Assembly: GCA_002361355.1 (NCBI GenBank) | Contig: DESQ01000033.1 | Span: 62,001 to 126,000, forward strand | Length of the DNA: 64,000 nt | Direction: 5' to 3' | Source: Lachnospiraceae bacterium UBA3310 | Lineage (GTDB): Bacteria > Bacillota > Clostridia > Lachnospirales > Lachnospiraceae | Shown: positions 57,793 through 64,000 of the stretch, piece after piece | Layout: each line of letters starts with the position of its first letter | How positions within the stretch are numbered: position 1 is the first letter of the stretch | Notes under the pieces: generated by a model | The model's database searches: none | Told to the model about the DNA's origin: nothing | What the model saw: the letters and a program-made list of their open reading frames with translations, nothing else | Translations under genes and position numbers: made by a program

Positions 57793-58292
57793 TGAGAAGG
57801 ACGGTGGAACTTGGTTTTTTGCTGGCGCTTGCCCTGATTTTGTCCTATGTGGAGTCTTTGATTCCGTTTTCTTTCGGCATTCCGGGGATTAAGCTGGGGC
57901 TTCCCAATCTGATCGTGCTGTTACTTTTGTATGATAAAACAGGAGGCGCACGGGAAGCCTTTATCGTGAACGCCCTGCGGATTGTCCTGTCGGGGTTTCT
58001 GTTCAGCAATTTATATGCGATTTTATATGCCTTATCGGGGGCGGGGTTCAGCTTTGCTGCCATGCTTATAGGGAAAAAATGCGGCCGCTTTTCCATGATC
58101 GGGGTGAGTGTGCTGGGCGGGGTATTCCACAATATGGGACAGATTGTCGTAGCGATGCTGGTGGTGGAAACCTTTGCGGTTTCCTATTATGTGCCCTTTC
58201 TGATTGTGGCAGGCACGGCGACGGGAGCGCTGCTGGGGGTTGCAGGGATGGAGATTGCTCCCTATCTGCGGCGTATGTCGTCGCGTCATTGA
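57792..58292 (+). CDS. Gx transporter family membrane protein
   Basis: The 166-residue protein has about five hydrophobic helices. The stretch LALALILSYVESLIPFSFGI and then PGIKLGLPNLIVLLLLYD is characteristic of the Gx transporter family, long annotated as heptaprenyl diphosphate synthase component I. The next conserved part is ALRIVLSGFLFSNLYAILY. The family is now viewed as membrane transport-like, perhaps of an isoprenoid precursor or vitamin; its substrate is not settled. The gene is translationally coupled with the NusG-II gene. Confidence 0.88.
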   Translation: MRRTVELGFLLALALILSYVESLIPFSFGIPGIKLGLPNLIVLLLLYDKTGGAREAFIVNALRIVLSGFLFSNLYAILYALSGAGFSFAAMLIGKKCGRFSMIGVSVLGGVFHNMGQIVVAMLVVETFAVSYYVPFLIVAGTATGALLGVAGMEIAPYLRRMSSRH

Positions 58293-58356
58293 CATAGGAA
58301 AAGCCGATTTTTGGGAGGCAGAGCGGGAATCGGAAAAAGAATGAGAGGAAAATGAT

Positions 58357-58971
58357 ATGTACGCCTACATAAAAGGGACACTTACGGAGATTACAGAGGA
58401 CGCCGTGGTCGTTGAGACCGGCGGGATCGGCTACAATATAAAGGTTTCCACCACCACAGCGGATTTGCTGCCGGGGATTGGCAGTGAGGTGAAGGTCTAT
58501 ACCTATACGCTGGTGCGGGAGGATGCTTTCAGCCTTTACGGTTTTTTGACCAGAGACGATCTGGATATCTTTAAAAAGCTGATTACGGTGAGCGGTATCG
58601 GGCCGAAAGGGGGACTTGCGATTCTTTCGGTGATGAGCGCGGATGCTTTGCGTTTTGCCGTGATGGCGGGAGATTCCAAGGCCATTGCGAAAGCGCCGGG
58701 AATCGGTGCAAAGACGGCGGAGAGGGTCATTCTGGATCTGCGGGATAAGATTTCTGTGGAGGATACGCTGCGCAGTGTGGGTGCTGCGGGGGATGCAGCA
58801 GACGTTTCCGCAGGAACGGCGGACAACAGGATGAAGCGTGAGGCCATAGAGGCTCTGGTGGCGCTGGGGTATTCGGCTTCCGACGCTACGGCCGCCGTAA
58901 AGAAAGTGGATGTTGGAGAGGATGCCACGTCCGAGAGCATTTTGAAGATGGCGTTAAAATATATGTTCTAA
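58357..58971 (+). CDS. ruvA: Holliday junction DNA helicase subunit RuvA
   Basis: RuvA binds Holliday junctions as a tetramer and loads the RuvB motor for branch migration. The 204-residue protein has the N-terminal OB fold (MYAYIKGTLTEITEDAVVVE), two helix-hairpin-helix motifs around ITVSGIGPKGGLAIL and APGIGAKTAERVILDLRDKI, and a C-terminal RuvB-contacting domain (about 155-204). GAGGAAA precedes the ATG. The partner ruvB does not follow; an ABC transporter pair does. Confidence 0.96.
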   Translation: MYAYIKGTLTEITEDAVVVETGGIGYNIKVSTTTADLLPGIGSEVKVYTYTLVREDAFSLYGFLTRDDLDIFKKLITVSGIGPKGGLAILSVMSADALRFAVMAGDSKAIAKAPGIGAKTAERVILDLRDKISVEDTLRSVGAAGDAADVSAGTADNRMKREAIEALVALGYSASDATAAVKKVDVGEDATSESILKMALKYMF

Positions 58972-59010
58972 ACAGTTCAGCCAGAGCGAATCTTGCCGGA
59001 GGATGATACA

Positions 59011-60795
59011 TTGATTTTTGGAAAGCATATTAACCGCTATTATATCAAACATGGGCCGCTGCTGCTTGTCGGTATTGCAGCCCTTATTTTCGTGGATTAT
59101 TTTCAACTGATTCTGCCGGAGCTGTACCGCATTGTTGTGAACGGCATGAACGGCGGTCTGGTGGAGTCTGGCGGGAGGCTTGTGCCCTTTACGGTGGATG
59201 TCCTTCTGGATGAGGTGTGCCTTCGGGCGATTGTGATCATTCTCGTCATGGTGGTTGGGCGGTTTTTGTGGCGCGTCAGTTTTTACGGGGCGGCGATCAG
59301 GGTGGAGACCGACCTGCGCAATCAGATGTTTGACCACTGTAAAAATCTTTCGCAGGATTATTTTCAGGTCAACAAGGTGGGAAATCTGATGAGTCTTTTC
59401 ACCAACGATCTGGATACCATACAGGAGTGTTTCGGAGACGGGATACTGATGTTTTGCGACGCTTTGTTTTTAGGCCTGCTCGCGTTTTATAAGATGTGGA
59501 AGATGGACAGGGTGCTGACGGGGCTTTCCATGATTCCAATGGCGCTCCTCTTTCTGATCGGGACGGTGTTGTTTAAGGCCATGAAGAAAAAGTGGGAGAT
59601 CCGGCAGGAGGCGTTTTCAAAACTGTCCGATTTTTCGCAGGAGAATTTTTCGGGAATCGCGGTCGTCAAGGCCTTTGTGAAAGAGTATCTGGAACTGAAA
59701 GAATTCCGTAAGCTTAACGTGGAAAATGAGGAGGTCAATGTAGCCTATACCCGGATTTCTATGCTGCTCGATATTCTCACCATACTGCTTGTGGAGTCGG
59801 TGATCTGCGTCATACTGGGGTATGGCGGGTATCTGGTTTACTGCGGCAGGTTTGACGCCGGACGGCTTGTGGAGTATATTGTGTACTTTGACTCCATCAT
59901 ATGGCCTGTGATGGCGGTTTCCATGCTGATCGAGAAGACCTCGCGGGGAAAGGCTTCCCTGAACCGGATCGGGGAACTTCTGGAGGCAAAGATCACGGTG
60001 AAAGACCGGGCGGACGTGACGGATCTGACAGAGATGAAGGGAGAGATAGAGTTCCGGCATCTTTCTTTCCGCTATCCGGACGGGGAGTCAGACGCCCTGC
60101 GTGACGTTTCCTTTACCATTCATGCCGGGGAGAGCGTGGGCGTGGTGGGAAGAACAGGCTCAGGCAAAACCATTCTGGTAGATTTGATTCTGCGCGCCTA
60201 CAATGTGCCGGACGGCGCGCTCTTTATTGACGGGCATGATGTGAATACGGTTTCCATCCGTTCCGTGCGGGAGGGATGCGCTTATGTGCCGCAGGATAAT
60301 TTTTTGTTTTCCGATACGATTGAAAACAATATTTCCTTTGCGGTGGATGAGACGGACGACGCCCTTGTGGAGCATGCCGCGAAGCTTTCCGATGTGCATG
60401 ACGACATTATGAACTTTACGGCGGGCTACCGGACGGTTTTAGGAGAGCGGGGCGTGACGGTGTCTGGCGGGCAGAAGCAGCGGATTTCCATTGCCAGGGC
60501 GGTTCTCAAGGACTCGGCAATCTTAATTCTGGACGATTCTGTCTCAGCAGTGGATATGAAGACAGAAAAAATCATTTTAAAAAATCTGTTGGAGGAGAGA
60601 GCGGGTAAGACGACGATCCTGATCGCCCACCGCATTTCCACGGTGGAGCATATGGATAAGATTATCTATATTGACGAGGGCCGGGTCTGCGCGGTGGGCA
60701 GCCATGCAAGCCTGTGCGAGAGCTGTGAGGATTACCGGAAAATGGTTGATCTGCAGCGCATGGAAGAGGAAGCGGGAGGTGAGGCAGATGTATGA
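59011..60795 (+). CDS. Heterodimeric ABC exporter subunit, degenerate ATP site
   Basis: The 594-residue half-transporter has a six-helix N-terminal domain (residues about 15-315) and an ATPase domain with Walker A GRTGSGKTILV, signature TVSGGQKQRISIARAV and Walker B AILILDDSVSAVD. The catalytic glutamate after the Walker B aspartate is Asp here, so its own site is probably poor in hydrolysis. This is typical of one partner in heterodimeric exporters such as BmrC/D. I chose a TTG start at 59011 with GGAGG eight bases before it. It overlaps the next gene by eight bases. Confidence 0.9.
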   Translation: MIFGKHINRYYIKHGPLLLVGIAALIFVDYFQLILPELYRIVVNGMNGGLVESGGRLVPFTVDVLLDEVCLRAIVIILVMVVGRFLWRVSFYGAAIRVETDLRNQMFDHCKNLSQDYFQVNKVGNLMSLFTNDLDTIQECFGDGILMFCDALFLGLLAFYKMWKMDRVLTGLSMIPMALLFLIGTVLFKAMKKKWEIRQEAFSKLSDFSQENFSGIAVVKAFVKEYLELKEFRKLNVENEEVNVAYTRISMLLDILTILLVESVICVILGYGGYLVYCGRFDAGRLVEYIVYFDSIIWPVMAVSMLIEKTSRGKASLNRIGELLEAKITVKDRADVTDLTEMKGEIEFRHLSFRYPDGESDALRDVSFTIHAGESVGVVGRTGSGKTILVDLILRAYNVPDGALFIDGHDVNTVSIRSVREGCAYVPQDNFLFSDTIENNISFAVDETDDALVEHAAKLSDVHDDIMNFTAGYRTVLGERGVTVSGGQKQRISIARAVLKDSAILILDDSVSAVDMKTEKIILKNLLEERAGKTTILIAHRISTVEHMDKIIYIDEGRVCAVGSHASLCESCEDYRKMVDLQRMEEEAGGEADV

Positions 60796-62689
60796 GTGGT
60801 ATCCACTGATCGCAGTGGGAGCGATTGTGGGAGTGTTTGCCGTCGTTCTTCTTGCCGCGTATTTTTGTGTAAAGGATAAGAAACAGTCCACGGGCTTTGA
60901 GCGGCAGATGGGTGATAAGGAGATTATGAGCCGCCTGATGCAGTATGCAAAGCCTTACCGGGGGCAGTTTTTGCTGGTGGGCGGCGTGATGCTTTTTTCC
61001 ATCGCCTACGACATGGTTTCTCCACTCATTATCGGGTGGATCGAGGAACTCGTTGCTGGAGATTTCGCTATGCGCCAGATTTACAGGGCGGTTTCGCTCT
61101 ATGTGGTCATTCTTCTTGTGTCCATGCTGTGCAGTTATGTGCAGGCGGTGGTTTTGCAGAAGACGGGACAGAGAATTATTTCGGTGATGCGGGAGGATCT
61201 GTTTGTCAAGATTGAAAGCCTTTCCCATGAACAGTTAAATGCGATTCCGGTGGGAAAGCTTGTGACGCGCGTGACCAACGACACCAACGCGATCTCGATG
61301 ATGTTTACCAATCTTTTGGTAAACCTCGTCAAAAACGTTTTTGTGATTGTCGGCGTGTTTGCGGCGATGCTTCTGCTCAATTATGAGCTGACGCTCATGA
61401 TTCTGTGTTTTGTGCCGTTTATCGTTTTGTTTACCGTTATTTTCCGCAAGTTCTCCAGACGCGCCTACCGGAAAGTAAAGGACTGCACGACGGACATCAA
61501 TACCTACCTTTCCGAGAATCTTTCCGGCATTAAGATCACCCAGATTTTTAACAGGGAAGATACGAAAATGCAGGATTTTCAGGAGAAGAGTAATGCCCTT
61601 GGAAGAGCGAAACAGGAGCAGATATTTGTATTTGGTATTTTCAGGCCTCTGGTATACATGCTTTACGTCAGTTCCGTGCTCTGCCTGTTATATCTGGGCG
61701 GCAGAGGCTATCTGAAAGAACAGACTTTTATGGGACAGGTGATTACCAGCGGCACACTGGTATCTTTCTATCTGTATATTATGAAATTTTTCAACCCAAT
61801 CCAGAGTCTGGCGGAGCAGTTTAACTGGCTGCAGTCGGCTCTTGCCTCCGCGGAGAAGGTATTTACCGTCATGGATCTGGAGCCGGCCATACAGGATGCG
61901 CCGGATGCCATCGAACTTTCCGGGGTGCGGGGAGAGATTGAGTTTCGGGACGTGTGGTTTTCCTATGTAGAAGGGGAATGGGTGTTAAAAGGCGTTTCTT
62001 TTCACGTAATGCCGAAGGAGACGGTGGCCTTTGTGGGCTCTACCGGTTCCGGGAAGACGACGATTCTTTCCCTGATCTGCAGAAATTATGAGTTTCAGAA
62101 GGGCGAGATCCTGATAGACGGGATAGATATCAGAAAGATAAAAATTTCCTCCCTGCGCCGGTTTTTCGGACAGATGTTGCAGGATGTATTTCTCTTTTCG
62201 GGGACGATCCGCAGCAATATTGTGCTGCGCGACGAGGGTATTCCAGAGGAAGAGATTCTGGAGGCGTGTCGTTATGTGAATGCGGATCACTTTATCAACA
62301 AGCTGGAGAAGGGGCTTGATGAGGAAGTGCGGGAGAGGGGAAATAACTTTTCCGCAGGGCAGAGACAGCTTTTATCCTTCGCGAGAACCATCGTTCACAG
62401 GCCTGCTGTCATGATTTTGGATGAGGCCACCGCCAACATTGACACGGAGACGGAGCTGTTAATACAAAATTCGTTGGAAAAGATGCAGAATATAGGGACG
62501 ATGCTGATGGTTGCCCACAGGCTTTCAACCATTCAGCATGCGGACAACATTATCGTTTTGTCCCACGGAAGGATCATCGAGCAGGGCAGCCATCAGGCGC
62601 TTTTGGAAAAGCGGGGAAAATACTACAGGCTGTATCATTTGCAGTACAGGCGTGAAGAGATGGCGCGGGAAAAGAGCGGAAAGCCTTAA
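60788..62689 (+). CDS. Heterodimeric ABC exporter subunit, active ATP site
   Basis: The 633-residue half-transporter has an extra N-terminal membrane helix (residues about 5-28), six helices (about 50-340) and an ATPase domain with Walker A GSTGSGKTTILSL, signature FSAGQRQLLSFART and Walker B AVMILDEATANID with the catalytic glutamate present. The signature FSAGQ differs from the usual SGGQ. It pairs with the previous gene: one consensus and one degenerate site is the classic asymmetric pattern. The start ATG 60788 overlaps the upstream gene, after GGGAGGTGAGG. Its stop overlaps the next, convergent gene by four bases. Likely role: multidrug or lipid export. Confidence 0.93.
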   Translation: MYEWYPLIAVGAIVGVFAVVLLAAYFCVKDKKQSTGFERQMGDKEIMSRLMQYAKPYRGQFLLVGGVMLFSIAYDMVSPLIIGWIEELVAGDFAMRQIYRAVSLYVVILLVSMLCSYVQAVVLQKTGQRIISVMREDLFVKIESLSHEQLNAIPVGKLVTRVTNDTNAISMMFTNLLVNLVKNVFVIVGVFAAMLLLNYELTLMILCFVPFIVLFTVIFRKFSRRAYRKVKDCTTDINTYLSENLSGIKITQIFNREDTKMQDFQEKSNALGRAKQEQIFVFGIFRPLVYMLYVSSVLCLLYLGGRGYLKEQTFMGQVITSGTLVSFYLYIMKFFNPIQSLAEQFNWLQSALASAEKVFTVMDLEPAIQDAPDAIELSGVRGEIEFRDVWFSYVEGEWVLKGVSFHVMPKETVAFVGSTGSGKTTILSLICRNYEFQKGEILIDGIDIRKIKISSLRRFFGQMLQDVFLFSGTIRSNIVLRDEGIPEEEILEACRYVNADHFINKLEKGLDEEVRERGNNFSAGQRQLLSFARTIVHRPAVMILDEATANIDTETELLIQNSLEKMQNIGTMLMVAHRLSTIQHADNIIVLSHGRIIEQGSHQALLEKRGKYYRLYHLQYRREEMAREKSGKP

Positions 62690-63402
62690 GCCTCTTCGCT
62701 TTCAGGCGCTTCGCTTTCCTCCTCATACGCGGTAAGCAGGCGCATGCCGGCGGTTTCTGTCACGGGGAGAGAAAAAATGACGGATTTCGCTTTGGAATTA
62801 AGACCCGCATCCTTCATGACGGATTGCATAATGGCATTTTTCTGCTCCTTTTTTACAACGATAAAGATGATTTCCTTCTCGGCGGCCAGCGTGACACCCA
62901 GGAATTTGTCGGCACTCTCCATACCGGTTCCCTTGGCGTGGATGACGGTACCGCCGCCTGCCTGCATCTTCCTTGCGGCGTCCATGATCAGTTCCGTGTA
63001 GCCCTGATTGGCAATGATGACTAAAAGTTCAAATTTGGTGTCCTTCAAAACCGATTCCTCCCCATGTTCAAAGGTTTGATCCCCTGTCAGGAAACGCAGC
63101 GCCTTAAGGCCGCCGATGCTGGCAAGGGGAATGATAAATGCGATGCCCGTACCGGGTACGTCAATCTGCATTTCCCGTTCCAGGCCCGTTTTGATTTTTT
63201 TCCATGTTTTGCGGGCGACGACAGAAAAGATAACGGCTTTTTCCGTGCCGTCCAACCCGAAATAATCGAGAAGTTCATTGTTTGCCGTCCCGTTGCCGAG
63301 GGTGATAAAATTGACCGGAACGCCGTATCTGTCATAAAATGCCGCAAAGTCTCTGGTGCGGTCTCTGGTGATGATTGCGGTCATAAGATAAAGTTCGCTC
63401 AT
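62686..63402 (-). CDS. Tandem P-II-like regulatory protein
   Basis: The 238-residue protein has two halves resembling the P-II (GlnB) fold. The first half (about 1-100) is YLMTAIITRDRTRDFAAFYD-like; the second half (about 125-225) is FELLVIIANQGYTELIMDAA then GGGTVIHAKGTG, matching the GlnB pattern with its loop. Residues usually uridylylated are not obvious. GGAGG precedes the ATG. It lies 19 bases downstream of a DUF1538 membrane protein in the same direction. Small P-II-like proteins with such transporters typically sense a signal and gate the transporter; that is inference. Confidence 0.78.
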   Translation of the reverse strand: MSELYLMTAIITRDRTRDFAAFYDRYGVPVNFITLGNGTANNELLDYFGLDGTEKAVIFSVVARKTWKKIKTGLEREMQIDVPGTGIAFIIPLASIGGLKALRFLTGDQTFEHGEESVLKDTKFELLVIIANQGYTELIMDAARKMQAGGGTVIHAKGTGMESADKFLGVTLAAEKEIIFIVVKKEQKNAIMQSVMKDAGLNSKAKSVIFSLPVTETAGMRLLTAYEEESEAPESEEA

Positions 63403-63421
63403 GGGAACCTCCGTTTCCTGT

Positions 63422-64000
63422 TTAGAGCTCTATGATGAGATCTTCCGATTCAGCCATAGCGGCTGTGGCTAATTCTGTGGTCAGCGTTACCGTGCGGCGT
63501 CTCTTGCTGCCAGCCGCGCTTCTGTATCGGGAAAGAATGCCGAGGAGCTGTATGGTGATGAGCGGCGTCATGGCAACCATGGCCACAATGCCAAAGGCAT
63601 CTGTCACAATATTGCCGCTGACAGCGCCGCAGGCGCCCTGCGAGAGCGGAAGCAGAAAGGCTGCCGTCATGGGGCCGGAGGCAACGCCGCCGGAGTCAAA
63701 GGCAATGGCGGTGTACAGCTTCGGGACAAAGAAGGAAATGCCAAGCGCAAAGGCGTAGCCGGGAATTAAAAACCACATCACAGAGATACCGGTCAGCACA
63801 CGCAGCATGGCAATGCCCAGGGAGACAGCGACGCCCACGGAGAGACAGGTACCCATGGATTTGGCGGAGATAGCGCCATCCGTAATCTGTTCTACCTGTT
63901 TGTTTAACACATAGACGGCAGGCTCCGCTTTTACGATGAAGAATCCCATGACCATGGCGATGGGAATGAGAATCCAGGGGTGGGAGGAGGAGCCGAGCAT
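63422..64000 (-). CDS. DUF1538 membrane protein, C-terminal part
   Basis: The last 192 residues of a membrane protein are present; the N-terminal part lies beyond the window. Several hydrophobic helices are visible, with family features VKAEPAVYVLNKQVEQIT, ISVMWFLIPGYAFALGISFF and SGGVASGPMTAAFLLPLSQG. DUF1538 proteins are putative transporters that frequently sit next to P-II-like genes, as here. The substrate is unknown. The stop lies 19 bases before the P-II-like gene, which follows it in the operon. The methionine at the window edge is probably internal. Confidence 0.8.
   Translation of the reverse strand: MLGSSSHPWILIPIAMVMGFFIVKAEPAVYVLNKQVEQITDGAISAKSMGTCLSVGVAVSLGIAMLRVLTGISVMWFLIPGYAFALGISFFVPKLYTAIAFDSGGVASGPMTAAFLLPLSQGACGAVSGNIVTDAFGIVAMVAMTPLITIQLLGILSRYRSAAGSKRRRTVTLTTELATAAMAESEDLIIEL

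Noticed and set aside
1..64000. CRISPR arrays, tRNA genes, rRNA and insertion sequences
   Set aside because: No regularly spaced repeats, cloverleaf genes or transposase genes were seen on either strand by reading; a tRNA search program and a repeat finder would be decisive.

Overview
The window looks like a chromosomal segment of a motile, spore-forming anaerobe of the family Lachnospiraceae (Clostridia). This rests on the clostridial Rnf gene order C-D-G-E-A-B, spore-type proteins (SleB-like hydrolase, SpoIID/LytB), a flagellin and CheR, an ATP-type PEP carboxykinase, diaminopimelate dehydrogenase, a Phe T-box and a Firmicutes-type 6S RNA. Most genes are moderately GC-rich with strong GGAGG-type ribosome binding sites. 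No tRNA, rRNA, CRISPR array, intact insertion sequence or prophage was seen.

Layout. 1-5.9 kb: end of a TetR-type regulator, an RpiR regulator, a FAD oxidoreductase, cmk-ispH-rpsA (ispH and rpsA overlap) and cheR. 5.9-7.1 kb: a leftward RNase H-like exonuclease. 7.2-12.2 kb: complete rnfCDGEAB operon. 12.2-14.7 kb: a palindromic element, a small membrane protein, a ferredoxin-type aldo-keto reductase and apbE, whose product would flavinylate RnfG and RnfD. 14.8-19.1 kb: response regulator, histidine kinase, ABC ATPase and FtsX-type permease. 19.1-21.9 kb: GH25 protein, a degenerate HNH-AP2 protein and a SleB-like hydrolase. 22-29.3 kb: thrC, citrate synthase, a flagellin with a shortened N-terminus, pckA, 6S RNA and ddh. 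29.3-34.7 kb: an unknown membrane protein, an FtsX-permease remnant, a 54-residue gene with its own promoter and terminator, a large SpoIID-like protein and a YihY protein. 34.7-41.7 kb: T-box-controlled pheST, M18 aminopeptidase, queA and a VanZ-like gene. 41.7-44.1 kb: leftward tyrA-aroA. 44.3-49.2 kb: EamA protein, AT-rich DUF4143 ATPase, ketopantoate reductase and a divergent EF-G. 49.3-56 kb: GLUG/LysM exoprotein, leuS, a secreted protein and a PHP phosphatase. 56-57.2 kb: leftward genes of unknown function, including a cysteine-rich protein with a duplicated hydrophobic segment. 57.3-62.7 kb: NusG-II protein, Gx transporter, ruvA and a heterodimeric ABC exporter. 62.7-64 kb: leftward P-II-like/DUF1538 pair, cut by the window end.

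How the genes fit together. Rnf would couple reduced ferredoxin oxidation to NAD+ reduction and ion pumping, with ApbE supplying the covalent FMN. PEPCK, citrate synthase, ThrC, Ddh, AroA and TyrA belong to central and amino-acid metabolism. No single clearly new multi-gene system stands out. The most unusual items are the duplicated Cys-rich membrane peptide, the degenerate HNH-AP2 protein, the EF-G paralogue with altered GTPase motifs, the RnfE cysteine tail, the palindromic element and the truncated flagellin.
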